64,000 bases of DNA from Caldicellulosiruptor hydrothermalis 108 (GCF_000166355.1 NC_014652.1:588001-652000), one strand, 5' to 3'. Counted from the first letter of the stretch, positions 42,522 through 53,241 are shown. Notes: generated by a model not told the origin, from the letters alone. Program-made: numbers and translations.

Positions 42522-43832
42522 ATGGAAATTGTAGTGATTGGAGCTGGGCTTGCAGGTGTTGAGGCAGCAAATGTAATCACAAAGTTTGGAATAAAGGTAA
42601 AGCTTTTTGAGATGAAACCCAAAAAGTTTTCGCCTGCACACAAAATAGATACCTTTGCAGAGCTTGTGTGCAGCAATTCTTTAAAATCTAAGCTTTTGAC
42701 AAATGCATCTGGGCTTTTAAAAGAAGAGATGAAGGTGTTCGGTTCGCTTGTGATGGAAGCTGCCCAGGCAACATCAGTTGAGGCAGGACAGGCTTTGGCA
42801 GTTGATAGGTATAAGTTTTCAGAGTATATAACCCAGAAGATTAAACAAAATGAACTCATTGAAGTTATCCATGAAGAGGTAACAGAAGTTCCAAGAGACA
42901 AGGTAGTGGTTGTATGCACAGGTCCACTTACCACAGAAAGTCTTCTTTCTGATATTTCAAAGCTATGTAGTAGCAAAAACCTCTATTTTTTTGATGCAGC
43001 AGCACCGATAGTGCTCAAAGATTCAATAGACTTTTCTAAAGCGTTTTTTGCTTCGCGTTATAATAAAGGGTCAAATGATTATATAAACTGTCCAATGACA
43101 AAAGAAGAATATGAAAGGTTTTACTGGGAACTTGTAAATGCTGAGGTTATTGAGGTTAAAGACTTTGAAAAAGATTTGCTGTTCGAAGGTTGTATGCCTA
43201 TTGAAGAAATGGCGAGACGCGGAATTGATACAATTAGGTTTGGTCCACTAAAACCTGTTGGGATTATAGACCCAAGAACAGGAAAAATGCCATATGCGGT
43301 TGTACAGCTCAGGAAAGACACGCAAGACGGAAAGCTTTATAATATGGTCGGGTTTCAGACAAGACTCAAGTGGGGTGAGCAGAAAAGAGTTTTCAGGCTC
43401 ATTCCAGGTCTTGAAAATGCTGAGTTTGTAAGATATGGCGTGATGCACAAAAATTCTTATATTAACTCACCAGAGGTATTAACGAAATATCTTTTTTTGA
43501 AGAAATATCCTAATATATTTTTTGCCGGACAAATAACAGGTGTTGAAGGGTATTTGGAGTCTGCGGCAACAGGTATCATTGCAGGGATTAATGCAGCAAG
43601 GCAGGTATTGGGGAAAGAGCCTGTGAGTTTGCCCCCAAACACTTGCATTGGAGCTCTGATAGAGTATATTACAACACCCAAAAAAGATTTTCAGCCCATG
43701 AACGCTAACTATGGTATAATATCAATTGATAATGAAATTGCAAAAGTAAAAGATAAGGAAAAGAGAAAACTTTTGATTGCACAAAAATCTTTGGACATTT
43801 GCAAAGAAGTAGCCAACGAAATTTTTGAATAA
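42522..43832 (+). CDS. trmFO: Folate-dependent tRNA methyltransferase TrmFO
   Basis: A 436-residue flavoprotein that makes 5-methyluridine at position 54 of tRNA using methylene-tetrahydrofolate. The N-terminal FAD motif is [14 protein letters not shown]. The family stretches [40 protein letters not shown] and [14 protein letters not shown] are all present. It starts 5 bases after topA, and hslV follows by about 23 bases, as in the Bacillus topA-gid-codV-clpQY-codY region (here without xerC/codV). Confidence 0.95.
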   Translation: MEIVVIGAGLAGVEAANVITKFGIKVKLFEMKPKKFSPAHKIDTFAELVCSNSLKSKLLTNASGLLKEEMKVFGSLVMEAAQATSVEAGQALAVDRYKFSEYITQKIKQNELIEVIHEEVTEVPRDKVVVVCTGPLTTESLLSDISKLCSSKNLYFFDAAAPIVLKDSIDFSKAFFASRYNKGSNDYINCPMTKEEYERFYWELVNAEVIEVKDFEKDLLFEGCMPIEEMARRGIDTIRFGPLKPVGIIDPRTGKMPYAVVQLRKDTQDGKLYNMVGFQTRLKWGEQKRVFRLIPGLENAEFVRYGVMHKNSYINSPEVLTKYLFLKKYPNIFFAGQITGVEGYLESAATGIIAGINAARQVLGKEPVSLPPNTCIGALIEYITTPKKDFQPMNANYGIISIDNEIAKVKDKEKRKLLIAQKSLDICKEVANEIFE

Positions 43833-43855
43833 TTTAAAGTTTATGGAGGTTTGCT

Positions 43856-44386
43856 ATGTTTCATGCAACAACAATAGTGGCTGTAAAAAAAGGCGAAAGT
43901 GTTGCCATAGCTGGTGATGGTCAGGTCACATTTTCCCAGAATATGATAATGAAATCGACAGCCAAAAAGGTTAGAAAACTTTACAATGGCAGGGTTTTGG
44001 TTGGTTTTGCAGGTTCTGTTGCAGACGCAATAACTCTGTGTGAAAAGTTTGAAGAAAAGCTTGAACAAAATAGTGGCAATTTGCAAAAGAGCGTTGTTGA
44101 GCTTGCAAAGGAGTGGCGACAGGACAAAGTCCTAAGACGCTTAGAAGCCCTCATGGTTGTAGCAGACAAAGAACACCTTTTTGTCGTATCAGGAAGTGGC
44201 GAGGTTGTAGAGCCAGATGACAACATTGCTGCGATTGGTTCTGGCGGACCGTATGCGTTGGCAGCTGCAAGGGCACTTTTGCAAAGCACTGACCTTTCTG
44301 CCGCTGAGATTGCCAAAAAGGCTTTGGAGATTGCGGCGTCCATTTGTGTGTACACAAACAACAACATTACAGTTTTGGAATTGTAG
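43856..44386 (+). CDS. hslV: ATP-dependent protease subunit HslV
   Basis: A 176-residue proteasome-like peptidase. The nucleophile Thr is expected after cleavage within [11 protein letters not shown] near residues 5-6, and the [10 protein letters not shown] stretch is typical. It forms double hexamers capped by HslU. The TGGAGG site lies just before the ATG. hslU starts 10 bases after the stop. Confidence 0.94.
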   Translation: MFHATTIVAVKKGESVAIAGDGQVTFSQNMIMKSTAKKVRKLYNGRVLVGFAGSVADAITLCEKFEEKLEQNSGNLQKSVVELAKEWRQDKVLRRLEALMVVADKEHLFVVSGSGEVVEPDDNIAAIGSGGPYALAAARALLQSTDLSAAEIAKKALEIAASICVYTNNNITVLEL

Positions 44387-44396
44387 GTGATAAGAT

Positions 44397-45794
44397 ATGA
44401 TGGAATTAACTCCTCAGGAGATTGTAAGAGAGCTTGACAAGTATATAGTTGGACAGGAAAGGGCAAAAAAGTGTGTTGCCATTGCCCTCCGAAATAGGTA
44501 CAGGCGCGCAAAACTCCCAAAGGAGCTTCAGGATGAGATAACGCCAAAGAACATCTTGATGGTGGGACCAACAGGTGTTGGTAAGACAGAGATTGCAAGA
44601 AGACTTGCAAAACTTGTGAATGCTCCGTTTGTAAAAGTTGAAGCAACAAAGTTTACTGAGGTTGGATATGTTGGAAGAGATGTAGATTCAATGGTTCGAG
44701 ACCTTGTTGAAAATGCAATATCGCTTGTGAAAAGCGAGTACATGGAAAGAATGAAAGAAAGAGCAAAAGCTCTTGTTGAGGACAGAATTTTGGAGATATT
44801 AATTCCTGAACCTCAGTCAAGAAAAGCAGGGTTTAAAAATCCGTTTGAAGCACTTTTTGGTGCCACCTCACAAGAGATGGAGCAGAGTTATCAGACAACA
44901 GATGACTATATCAGAACGCAAAGAGAGATTTTGCGCGAAAAACTTCGCTCTGGAGAGCTTGAGGACAAGGTGATTGAGGTTGAGGTTGAAGATACTGTAA
45001 AGCCTCCATTTGAAATGATTATGGGCACAATTTCTGACGAGATGGGGATTTCTTTCCAGGACGTTTTTGGGTCACTATTTCCAAAGAAGAAGAAAAAGAA
45101 AAAGATGACAATAAGAGAAGCGCGTGAGGTTTTAGAGCAGGAGGAATACAACAAGCTCATTGACATGGATGAGGTTATAAAAGAAGCAATTCAGAGAGCT
45201 GAACAACATGGAATCATCTTTATTGATGAGATAGACAAGATTGCAGGAAAAGGTTCAAGTGTTGGGCCTGATGTTTCAAGAGAAGGTGTGCAAAGAGACA
45301 TTCTTCCCATTGTTGAGGGAAGCACTGTTATGACAAAATACGGTCCTGTAAAGACAGACCACATTCTGTTTATTGCAGCTGGAGCTTTTCATGTTGCAAA
45401 GGTTTCTGACCTGATACCAGAACTTCAGGGAAGGTTCCCAGTTGTTGTTGAGCTCAATCCTTTGACAGAAGAGGATTTCAAAAAGATACTCACGCAACCC
45501 AAAAATGCAATTATAAAGCAGTATATTGAGCTTATGAAAACAGAAGGTGTCAATATTACCTTTACAGATGATGCAATAGAGGCAATTGCAAAGGTTGCTG
45601 TGAAGATAAATGAGCAGAGCGAGAATATCGGTGCGCGAAGACTTCACACTGTTGTTGAAAAGATAATGGAAGACATTTCGTTTGAATATGCAAATGTTGA
45701 AAAACCAGTAGACCTTGTGATTGACAAGGATTATGTATATTCAAAGGTTTCGGATATTATAAAGGACAAAGATTTGAGCAGGTTCATAATATAA
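44397..45794 (+). CDS. hslU: ATP-dependent protease ATPase subunit HslU
   Basis: A 465-residue AAA+ unfoldase partner of HslV. Walker A is [14 protein letters not shown] near residue 60, with the GYVGRD pore motif close after it. A charged intermediate domain (about residues 110-240, with a run of Lys in PKKKKKKKM) follows, then Walker [12 protein letters not shown] and the sensor region [13 protein letters not shown]. Two adjacent ATG codons (44397 and 44400) are possible starts. Confidence 0.95.
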   Translation: MMELTPQEIVRELDKYIVGQERAKKCVAIALRNRYRRAKLPKELQDEITPKNILMVGPTGVGKTEIARRLAKLVNAPFVKVEATKFTEVGYVGRDVDSMVRDLVENAISLVKSEYMERMKERAKALVEDRILEILIPEPQSRKAGFKNPFEALFGATSQEMEQSYQTTDDYIRTQREILREKLRSGELEDKVIEVEVEDTVKPPFEMIMGTISDEMGISFQDVFGSLFPKKKKKKKMTIREAREVLEQEEYNKLIDMDEVIKEAIQRAEQHGIIFIDEIDKIAGKGSSVGPDVSREGVQRDILPIVEGSTVMTKYGPVKTDHILFIAAGAFHVAKVSDLIPELQGRFPVVVELNPLTEEDFKKILTQPKNAIIKQYIELMKTEGVNITFTDDAIEAIAKVAVKINEQSENIGARRLHTVVEKIMEDISFEYANVEKPVDLVIDKDYVYSKVSDIIKDKDLSRFII

Positions 45795-45837
45795 CTCAAT
45801 AAATGTCTTCCATAGGAATTGGTGAAGGGAGATAAAT

Positions 45838-46638
45838 GTGCCAATGCAGCAGAGTCTTCTTGAAAAAGTTCGGAAACTCAACAGAGTTATCCAAAGCAAG
45901 GACAAAGAAGTATTGGATTTTGATAGGCTGTGCTCTGTTGTTGGTGATGTGACAGATTCAAGTGTATTTTTTATTGACAAGGATGGCAGAGTTATTTGCA
46001 AATACATCATGCCTTTTGTGAATGTGGATATCAAGCTTTCTGAAGAGAAAAAGATAGGCGATAACCTTCAAAAGTTTTTTTGGTGGTTTGTGGACACCAG
46101 AGCTAATATGAAGTTTTCAGACATCACAAGAATTGCTGAAATTGAGAACAAAGTTGGTAGTGAAAAAGAATTGTTGTGTACATCTGTCCCTGTGATTGGC
46201 GGGGGCAGAAGGTTCGGTACAGTTCTGGCATTCAAAAGTTTTTCTGCTTTTACAGAAGAGGATATAATTGTTCTTGAATATGCCTCTACTGTGATTGGAC
46301 TTGAACTTTTGAATCTTTCAAAAGAAGAAGATGAAGAGGAAAAGAAAAAAAGAGAGATGATAAAATCTGCAATTGAGACACTTTCTGTGTCTGAGCTTGA
46401 AGCGCTTGTGCATATTTTTGATGAGCTAAAAGGGAATGAAGGACTTTTGGTTGCAAGCAGAATTGCAGACAAGGTGGGAATTACACGTTCTGTCATTGTA
46501 AATGCGCTCAGGAAATTTGAAAGTGCAGGACTTATAGAGACAAGATCGCTTGGTCTCAAAGGCACATATATAAAGGTGTTAAATGAAATGGTGAGGGATG
46601 AGATACAAAAACAAAAAGAGAAGTTAAAATTAAAATGA
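45838..46638 (+). CDS. codY: Global regulator CodY
   Basis: A 266-residue regulator that senses branched-chain amino acids and GTP and controls nutrient-limitation genes. The N-terminal GAF-type domain covers about 1-160 (SSVFFIDKDGRVICKY). The C-terminal winged helix is nearly canonical: VASRIADKVGITRSVIVNALRKFES..., then AGLIETRSLGLKGTYIKV. The start is GTG 45838 after GAAGGGAGA. It closes the hslVU-codY unit, with the flagellar operon next, the same order as in Bacillus. Confidence 0.95.
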   Translation: MPMQQSLLEKVRKLNRVIQSKDKEVLDFDRLCSVVGDVTDSSVFFIDKDGRVICKYIMPFVNVDIKLSEEKKIGDNLQKFFWWFVDTRANMKFSDITRIAEIENKVGSEKELLCTSVPVIGGGRRFGTVLAFKSFSAFTEEDIIVLEYASTVIGLELLNLSKEEDEEEKKKREMIKSAIETLSVSELEALVHIFDELKGNEGLLVASRIADKVGITRSVIVNALRKFESAGLIETRSLGLKGTYIKVLNEMVRDEIQKQKEKLKLK

Positions 46639-46648
46639 GGGGAAAGAT

Positions 46649-46700
46649 GAGGATAGCAGGGGGAATTTGTAAATTGAGTGCCTCTTGCTATCCTCTTTTT
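46649..46700 (+). terminator. Terminator after codY
   Basis: GAGGATAGCA (46649-46658) pairs perfectly with TGCTATCCTC (46686-46695), followed by a T-run. It separates codY from the flagellar operon. No clear SigA or SigD promoter could be picked in the AT-rich 90 bases after it. Confidence 0.85.
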
Positions 46701-46793
46701 TATCATTTTTAGTCTAAAAAATTTTGTATGGTATTTTTATCAAAAATTTTGTAAAATAAAATAAAAGATTGTCGAAAAATAGAGGGATAAAAA

Positions 46794-47192
46794 GTGATAA
46801 ATATGTTTGATAAAATTGACCTTTACAAAAAGGCACTTGACTGGGCATGGAAGAGAAACGAGATAATATCGAACAATATAGCTAATGCAGACACACCCGG
46901 CTACAAGGCAAAAGATTTAAATTTTGAAGCGTATTTACAAAGAAGTTTAAACCAAGAAGAAGGTTTACAACTTTTTACAACAAATGAAAGACATATAAAA
47001 GAAAGCAGCAGCCCAGACAATTCAATAGAAGTGCTTGATAGCAGCCTTCAGATGAGACTTGACCAGAACACTGTGGACATAGAACAGGAGATGGGAAAAC
47101 TCCTGCAAAACTCTCTGTATTTTGATGGTGTGTCACTTCAGCTTTCAAGGGAGATAAACAAGTGGAAGACGGTTATCAAGGAAGGTAGGTGA
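46794..47192 (+). CDS. flgB: Flagellar basal-body rod protein FlgB
   Basis: A 132-residue proximal rod protein. The rod-family motif ISNNIANADTPGYKAKDLNF lies near residue 25, and the C-terminal helix is typical of axial proteins. The start is GTG 46794, about 7 bases after AGAGGGA. It is the first gene of the flagellar operon, and flgC follows 6 bases after its stop. Confidence 0.93.
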   Translation: MINMFDKIDLYKKALDWAWKRNEIISNNIANADTPGYKAKDLNFEAYLQRSLNQEEGLQLFTTNERHIKESSSPDNSIEVLDSSLQMRLDQNTVDIEQEMGKLLQNSLYFDGVSLQLSREINKWKTVIKEGR

Positions 47193-47198
47193 TAAAGA

Positions 47199-47642
47199 AT
47201 GGGAATGTTTGATGCGATAAACATCTCTTCGTCGGCTTTGACTGCACAGCGTGTCAGAATGGATGTAATTGCTCAAAATATTGCAAACGCAAACACTACA
47301 AAAACAGAAAATGGTCAGCCTTACAGAAGAAAGGTTGTGGTTTTTGAAGAAAGAAGACAGAGCTTTGCTGAGATATTAAGTCAGAAGATTGGTCAGGCTC
47401 AAGCTTCATCTTATGGTGGTGTGAGAGTAAAGGCTATTTTAGAGGACCCAAGCCCGTTTAAAAAGGTATATGATCCTACCCATCCAGATGCTGACCAAAA
47501 CGGGTATGTAAATTATCCAAATGTAGACATTGTCACAGAGATGGTTAACATGATTGAAGCATCGCGTTCGTATGAGGCAAATGTCACTGCTCTTAACATC
47601 ACAAAGTCGATGATAACAAGAACATTTGAAATAGGTAAATAA
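47199..47642 (+). CDS. flgC: Flagellar basal-body rod protein FlgC
   Basis: A 147-residue rod protein. It has the N-terminal rod motif (SSALTAQRVRMDVIAQNIANAN) and the C-terminal helix with VNMIEASRSYEANVTALN typical of FlgC. Together with FlgB it builds the proximal rod. Confidence 0.94.
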   Translation: MGMFDAINISSSALTAQRVRMDVIAQNIANANTTKTENGQPYRRKVVVFEERRQSFAEILSQKIGQAQASSYGGVRVKAILEDPSPFKKVYDPTHPDADQNGYVNYPNVDIVTEMVNMIEASRSYEANVTALNITKSMITRTFEIGK

Positions 47643-47662
47643 TTAAGGGGGATTTGTAGACA

Positions 47663-47977
47663 ATGGTGGGGAACATAAACTTTGATAGCATTACAAAAGC
47701 TTTTGAAAAGCAGTTTTCGAGCATAAATACAAACAGCGCAAGTACTCAAAATTCCCAGGTTTCGTTTGTTGATTTTCTCTACAAAGCGTTAGAAGGTGTG
47801 GATGGGCTTCAAAAAGAAGCAGATTATCAGAACAACCTATTTTTGCTGGGGCTTTCTGCAAATCCGCAGGATGCGATAGTAGCATCTGAAAAAGCATCAA
47901 TTGCACTGCAGCTGACCTTGCAGATTCGAAACAAGATTTTGGATGCATACAATGAGATTATGCGCATGCAGGTATAA
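47663..47977 (+). CDS. fliE: Flagellar hook-basal body protein FliE
   Basis: A 104-residue protein joining the MS ring to the rod. The C-terminal half is characteristic: ADYQNNLFLLGLSANPQDAI, then EKASIALQLTLQIRNKIL and DAYNEIMRMQV. AGGGGGAT precedes the ATG. Confidence 0.92.
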   Translation: MVGNINFDSITKAFEKQFSSINTNSASTQNSQVSFVDFLYKALEGVDGLQKEADYQNNLFLLGLSANPQDAIVASEKASIALQLTLQIRNKILDAYNEIMRMQV

Positions 47978-48009
47978 CTTTTTTATTTCTTTGCGGGGAG
48001 GTATTATAG

Positions 48010-49692
48010 TTGCCTCAGTTTTTAAATGATTTTTTGAAAAATATAAAAGAAAAGTGGAGTAGCTTATCCAAATCGCAGAAGATAATGCTTGTTGTATCTT
48101 CTTCTATAATACTATTATCGGTCATTGCAGCCATTTACATTACAACAAGACCTCACTATGTCACAATCTTTTCTGGGCTTGACCCGAAAGAGGCAGCAGA
48201 GATTCAAAACATTTTAAGCGAGCAAAAGATTGATTCAAAAGCTGCAAACGGTGGTACAACTATATTGGTAAGAGATACTGATGTTGACAGGGCAAAGATG
48301 GCGGCAGCTCAAGCAGGGTATCCTAAAAACAGCAGTATTACATTTGAAGATGCGCTAAAACTTTCAAGCTCCATGACGGCAACAGAAGCTGATAAAAGAA
48401 GGACGTTTATAAAACTTAAAGAAAGTGAGATTCAACAGGCTCTAAAACAAATGTCAGATTACATAGAGGATGCGGTTGTAAATTTGAGCATACCTGAGGA
48501 CTACACTTTTGCGCTTAAAAGTGAGGCAACAAAACCCACTGCGAGTGTAAAGCTCACTTTGAAAAAGAGCTTAAGCTCAGACCAGATAGAGGGTATCCAG
48601 AGGTTTGTTGCAGCCTCTGTTGAAGGACTTTTGCCAGAAAATGTAGTGATAATAGACAATAAAGGCAATTATCTCTCAAGCAATTCATCCGATACAACAG
48701 AGGGACTTTCGAGCAAACAGCTTCAACTCAAGATTGCCACCAAAAATGAGATAGAGAAAAAGGTAAAAGAGCTTTTGGGAAGTTATGTAAGTTCCCCTGA
48801 AGATGTGAAGGTTTCAGTGAATTTAGATATGAACTTTGATATGCAAAAGATAAGTGAAACAAAGTACTCCCCTGTTTTAGAAGACAGTGGCATAGTGGTA
48901 TCAAAGAAGACAACAAAGGAGGAAGCTCAGAGCACAAATTCTTCATCCAGCGGTGTTCCCGGGACTGATACAAATCCCACACAGAATACAACACAGTATC
49001 CCATTTCATCTCAGGGAGGGCAGTCTACATATACAAAAACTGATGAGACTGTAAATTATCAGAACAATGAGAAAAAGATTGAGACTATAAAAGCACCTGG
49101 TACTATCAACTATGACAAGTCTTCAATAGCAGTTGTGCTATACAGATACGTTACATATACTCAGGAAGATTTTGAAAAGTCCGACCAGGCAAAAAACATG
49201 AGCTGGGCACAGTTCAAGCTCCAGAATCAGAACAACAAAAGGTCGTTTTTGACAGACCAAAAAGAGGTGGAAACCATTGTAAATCTTATAAAGAGTGCAA
49301 CAGGTATACAAAATGTAACGGTGGAAGGGTATGAAATCCCGACATTTGTTGACAAGCCACAAAGACAAATTCCTGTTGATTACATCTACGTTGCGCTTGC
49401 GTTTTTGCTTTTGATGGTGTTTGCGGCAAGCCTCTTGATAAAGGCATCAAAGAGCAAACCTCGTACTGTGGAGCTTGCGGGTGTTGGACCTGTAGAGATT
49501 TCAGAGGAAAAACCTGTAGCTGAGGAAATTTTGCAAGAGGCCGAAAAGAGAAAAAAAGCAGAAGTTGAAGAGATAAATGTCGAGGAATTTGGTGTTAGCC
49601 AGTATGAAAAACAGATTGACAAGCTCTTAAAAGAAAAACCTGAAATAGTTGCACAACTTCTCAGAAACTGGCTCAATGAAGATTGGGAGTGA
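48010..49692 (+). CDS. fliF: Flagellar MS-ring protein FliF
   Basis: A 560-residue membrane ring protein. The first membrane helix is near residues 26-46 and the second near 455-475. Between them lie the ring-building motifs (FSGLDPKEAAEIQNILSEQK, then KRRTFIKLKESEIQQAL) and a Ser/Thr/Gln-rich loop around 310-350. The acidic C-terminus binds FliG. The start is TTG 48010 with GGGGAGG 9 bases before. Confidence 0.94.
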   Translation: MPQFLNDFLKNIKEKWSSLSKSQKIMLVVSSSIILLSVIAAIYITTRPHYVTIFSGLDPKEAAEIQNILSEQKIDSKAANGGTTILVRDTDVDRAKMAAAQAGYPKNSSITFEDALKLSSSMTATEADKRRTFIKLKESEIQQALKQMSDYIEDAVVNLSIPEDYTFALKSEATKPTASVKLTLKKSLSSDQIEGIQRFVAASVEGLLPENVVIIDNKGNYLSSNSSDTTEGLSSKQLQLKIATKNEIEKKVKELLGSYVSSPEDVKVSVNLDMNFDMQKISETKYSPVLEDSGIVVSKKTTKEEAQSTNSSSSGVPGTDTNPTQNTTQYPISSQGGQSTYTKTDETVNYQNNEKKIETIKAPGTINYDKSSIAVVLYRYVTYTQEDFEKSDQAKNMSWAQFKLQNQNNKRSFLTDQKEVETIVNLIKSATGIQNVTVEGYEIPTFVDKPQRQIPVDYIYVALAFLLLMVFAASLLIKASKSKPRTVELAGVGPVEISEEKPVAEEILQEAEKRKKAEVEEINVEEFGVSQYEKQIDKLLKEKPEIVAQLLRNWLNEDWE

Positions 49693-49701
49693 TGGAGTTT
49701 A

Positions 49702-50709
49702 ATGGTTAAAAGTGGAATTTCAGGTAAACAAAAAGCAGCTATGCTTTTAATTGCGTTAGGGCCTGAGAGGTCAGCAAAGATTTTTAAGCACTTAAAAGAA
49801 GAGGAGATTGAAGAGCTGACACTTGAGATAGCCAATATAAGAACAGTATCGCCTGAGCAGAAGCAAGCTATCCTAGAAGAATTTTATAACCTTTGTCTTG
49901 CACAGGAGTATATTGCCGAAGGTGGAATTGACTACGCAAAAGAGGTTTTAGAAAAGGCACTTGGACCTGAAAAGGCAAGAGAGGTTATAGAGAAACTTAC
50001 AGTGTCGCTACAAGTAAGACCTTTTGACTTTATCAGAAAAGCTGATGCATCGCAGATACTCAACTTTATTCAAAACGAACATCCACAGACAATAGCGCTT
50101 GTTATCTCATACTTAAAACCACAGCAGGCTGCTCAGGTTTTAGCATCCCTGCCTCAGGAAAAACAGGCTGATGTTGCGCGAAGAATTGCGCTTATGGACA
50201 GGACCTCGCCTGATGTTATACGCGAGGTTGAAAAGGTGCTTGAGAAAAAGCTTTCATCTGTTGTCATGCAGGATTACACAGTTGTTGGTGGTATTCAGGC
50301 TATTGTTGATATCTTGAATGCTGTTGACAGGGGTACAGAAAAGAGGATTTTGGAAGCACTGGAACTTGAAGATGTTGAACTTGTTGAAGAGATTAGAAAA
50401 CGCATGTTTGTATTTGAAGACATTGTTAAGCTTGACAACAGGTCTATCCAGAGGATTTTGCGTGAGGTTGAGAATAACACACTGGCAATTGCTCTCAAAG
50501 GTACAACTGAAGAGGTCCGAAAAGTTATCTTTAGCAACATGTCAAAACGTATGGCAGAGATGATTCAAGAAGATATGGAGTATATGGGACCTGTTAGAAT
50601 ACGTGATGTCGAAGAGGCTCAGCAAAAAATTGTCAACATTATAAGAAAGCTTGAAGATGCCGGCGAGATTGTCATTTCTCGTGGCGGGGGAGATGAGATA
50701 ATTGTCTAA
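49702..50709 (+). CDS. fliG: Flagellar motor switch protein FliG
   Basis: A 335-residue rotor protein that transmits torque. It has the N-terminal FliF-binding domain (SGKQKAAMLLIALGPE), the middle domain with EHPQTIALVISYLKP, and the C-terminal torque helix with charged residues (MFVFEDIVKLDNRSIQRILREV). fliH starts inside its last codons. Confidence 0.95.
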   Translation: MVKSGISGKQKAAMLLIALGPERSAKIFKHLKEEEIEELTLEIANIRTVSPEQKQAILEEFYNLCLAQEYIAEGGIDYAKEVLEKALGPEKAREVIEKLTVSLQVRPFDFIRKADASQILNFIQNEHPQTIALVISYLKPQQAAQVLASLPQEKQADVARRIALMDRTSPDVIREVEKVLEKKLSSVVMQDYTVVGGIQAIVDILNAVDRGTEKRILEALELEDVELVEEIRKRMFVFEDIVKLDNRSIQRILREVENNTLAIALKGTTEEVRKVIFSNMSKRMAEMIQEDMEYMGPVRIRDVEEAQQKIVNIIRKLEDAGEIVISRGGGDEIIV

Positions 50710-51457
50710 TGTTATCAGAAATAACCAGGTACTGATTCAAAATCCAGTTGAGACAAACTACAAAGTGCTTCTTGAAAAGCTTATAAAGGCAAGGGCTGAG
50801 ATTGAGCACTATGAAAGAAGGTTAAAAGAGCAAGAAGAAGAGTTTGAAAAACAAAAAAATAGAGCCGAGGTTCTTCAAAAAGAAGCTGAAGAGGTTCTAA
50901 AAAAAGCAAAGGAAGAAGCACAGAGAATAGTAGATGAAGCAAATGTTCGCGCACAGCTAATTTTGCAGCAGGCACAGGAAGATGGTTACAGAGAAGGGTT
51001 TGAAAAGGGTTTGCTTGATGCTCAAAAAGAGTATGGAAAGATGCTTGAAAATATAGAAATTCAAAAGGCAATGATACTCAAAGAAAGAGAAGATATTCTC
51101 AAAGACCTCGAAAGCAAGGTTTTGATCCTTGTACCTCAGATTTTAGAGAAGGTTTTGGAAAGAGAGATAAAAGACAGAAGCTTTTTAGAGCAGTACATTA
51201 AAAATGCCATTTTGCAGCTTTCAATTCGAAGCAGTTTAACAATAAGGGTGAGTGAGGAGGATTTTGGATATGTAAATGAGAAGCTGGATGAGATTTTGCA
51301 GGGGATAGACGGAATTGACAAAGTAGATGTGAAAATTGACAAGGCCTTGAAAAGCGGTGATGTGTTGATCGAAACTCCGTACGGTTTTGTTGAAACAGGT
51401 GTGAGGATGCGTCTTGAGAAGATTCAAGAAATAGTTCTGTCTATGATTGGTGATTAA
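50702..51457 (+). CDS. fliH: Flagellar assembly protein FliH
   Basis: A 251-residue stator of the export ATPase. A long charged coiled coil (about residues 20-90) precedes QAQEDGYREGFEKG, the typical FliH turn, and a C-terminal domain that binds FliI. The start is TTG 50702, overlapping fliG by 8 bases, with GGGGGAGAT upstream. Confidence 0.9.
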   Translation: MSNVIRNNQVLIQNPVETNYKVLLEKLIKARAEIEHYERRLKEQEEEFEKQKNRAEVLQKEAEEVLKKAKEEAQRIVDEANVRAQLILQQAQEDGYREGFEKGLLDAQKEYGKMLENIEIQKAMILKEREDILKDLESKVLILVPQILEKVLEREIKDRSFLEQYIKNAILQLSIRSSLTIRVSEEDFGYVNEKLDEILQGIDGIDKVDVKIDKALKSGDVLIETPYGFVETGVRMRLEKIQEIVLSMIGD

Positions 51458-51458
51458 A

Positions 51459-52754
51459 ATGATTGAAAAATTAAAATCAAAGATTGAAAATGCAAACTTT
51501 TACCAATTCACCGGGTTTGTTAACCAGGTGATAGGCCTTACAATAGAATCACAGGGTCCGGCTGTTAGCATAGGCACGCTCTGCCGTATAAAAGCTGCAA
51601 AGACAGAGACTTTAGCAGAGGTTGTGGGGTTTAAAGAGAACAAGGTACTTTTAATGCCGTACTCTGACCTTGTAGGTGTTTTTCCAGGCTGCAAAGTGAT
51701 TGCACAGGACAGCATGTTTGAGGTGAAGGTGGGAAAAGAACTTTTGGGAAGAATCCTTGACGGTCTGGGTCAGCCAATTGACGGCAAAGGCGAGATAAAA
51801 TCAAAGATAAAGTACCCTGTTGAAAACAGGGCGCCAAACCCGCTTGAAAGACCCAGGATAGACACCATAATGCCCCTTGGAATAAAGGCTATAGATGCTC
51901 TTTTGACCATTGGCAAGGGACAGAGAGTTGGCATATTTGCAGGAAGCGGTGTTGGCAAAAGTACCCTTCTTGGCATGATTGCCCGAAATGCAAAGGCGGA
52001 TGTCAATGTTCTTGCTTTGATTGGTGAAAGAGGAAGAGAGCTCAAAGAGTTTCTGGAAAAGGATTTGAAGGAAGAAGGGCTTAAAAGGTCTGTTGTGGTA
52101 GTTGCAACCTCTGATGAGTCGGCGCTGAAAAGAGTAAAGGCAGCATATGTTGCGATGGCAATTGCAGAGTATTTTCGCGACCAGGGGCTTGATGTTCTTT
52201 TCTTAATGGACTCACTTACAAGGTTTGCGATGGCTCAAAGGGAGATAGGTCTTGCGGTTGGTGAGCCGCCGGTATCAAGAGGATATACACCATCTGTGTT
52301 TTCTGTAATGCCAAAGCTTTTGGAGAGAGCTGGAAAAAATAAGAGAGGGTCTATCACGGCACTTTTCACTGTGCTTGTTGACGGTGACGATTTTAACGAG
52401 CCTATTACTGATACCGCACGGGGTATTTTGGACGGTCACATTGTCCTGTCAAGGGCGATAGCCAATAAAAACCACTATCCGGCAATTGATGTGCTTGCAA
52501 GCATTAGCAGGGTGATGAACGATATTGTTGAGCCTTCTCACAGGGAGCTTGCGAACGAGACAAAACGAGTTTTAGCTGTGTACAGGGAAACAGAGGATTT
52601 GATAAACATTGGTGCGTATACAAAAGGGTCGAACCCGGAGATTGATAGAGCGATTGAACTTGTGCCACGGATAAACCAGTTTTTAAGGCAGGAGGTTGAC
52701 GAGAGGTTCGACTTTGAAGAGGAGATTGAGATGCTAAAGGCTATAATCTCATAA
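51459..52754 (+). CDS. fliI: Flagellum-specific ATP synthase FliI
   Basis: A 431-residue hexameric ATPase of the flagellar export machine. Walker A is GIFAGSGVGKSTLLGMI near residue 165. GERGREL and LDVLFLMDSLTRFAMAQREIGLA are further signatures. The ATG at 51459 lies just after the fliH stop; an earlier in-frame TTG (51447) is inside the coupling region. Confidence 0.95.
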   Translation: MIEKLKSKIENANFYQFTGFVNQVIGLTIESQGPAVSIGTLCRIKAAKTETLAEVVGFKENKVLLMPYSDLVGVFPGCKVIAQDSMFEVKVGKELLGRILDGLGQPIDGKGEIKSKIKYPVENRAPNPLERPRIDTIMPLGIKAIDALLTIGKGQRVGIFAGSGVGKSTLLGMIARNAKADVNVLALIGERGRELKEFLEKDLKEEGLKRSVVVVATSDESALKRVKAAYVAMAIAEYFRDQGLDVLFLMDSLTRFAMAQREIGLAVGEPPVSRGYTPSVFSVMPKLLERAGKNKRGSITALFTVLVDGDDFNEPITDTARGILDGHIVLSRAIANKNHYPAIDVLASISRVMNDIVEPSHRELANETKRVLAVYRETEDLINIGAYTKGSNPEIDRAIELVPRINQFLRQEVDERFDFEEEIEMLKAIIS

Positions 52755-52782
52755 AACGCTTTTTTGAAGGGTTGAAAAGAAG

Positions 52783-53241
52783 ATGGAAAGGTTTAGGTTT
52801 GAACAGCTGTTAAAGATAAAAACGCAGTTTGAGGAAATAAAAAAATCTGAGCTTGCTAAGCAAAATCAAATTTTGAATGAATACATTGCAAAAAAGCTTG
52901 AACTGGAGGAGAATGCAAAAAAGGTGAAAGAAGATTTAAAAAGTCTTTGCTTGAATGGTTTTTCGCCACAGCAGATGAAGGTTTATTCCCAGTTTCTCAG
53001 CATGCTAAAAAAGAGGGTGGATGTTCAAAACCAGTTAATTTACTATCAGCAAATTAGAGTTGAAGAGAAGAAAAAAGAGGTAATAGAAAGCATGATCGAA
53101 AAGAAAAAGTTCGAAAAGTTAAAGGAAAAGTATTTGATAAATTTGATGAATGAGATAAAACAGCTTGAGAACAAGGAACTTGACAGAGTGGTATCATACA
53201 AAATCTACAAAGGTATAGGTGATAGAAGTGGCAGAGACTAA
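52783..53241 (+). CDS. fliJ: Flagellar export chaperone FliJ
   Basis: A 152-residue, almost fully alpha-helical, highly charged protein between fliI and a motE-like gene. FRFEQLLKIKTQFEEIKK at the start is typical of FliJ, which acts as the stalk of the export ATPase. Its end overlaps the next gene by about 20 bases. Confidence 0.88.
   Translation: MERFRFEQLLKIKTQFEEIKKSELAKQNQILNEYIAKKLELEENAKKVKEDLKSLCLNGFSPQQMKVYSQFLSMLKKRVDVQNQLIYYQQIRVEEKKKEVIESMIEKKKFEKLKEKYLINLMNEIKQLENKELDRVVSYKIYKGIGDRSGRD

Noticed and set aside
43981-44649. A 222-codon minus-strand frame opposite hslV
   Set aside because: It is the shadow of hslV and hslU, both with complete family motifs.
46721-46790. AT-rich sequence resembling a CodY box or a SigD promoter before flgB
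   Set aside because: Only about 9 of 15 bases fit the CodY consensus, as expected by chance in such AT-rich DNA, and no SigD -10 (GCCGATAT-like) is present.
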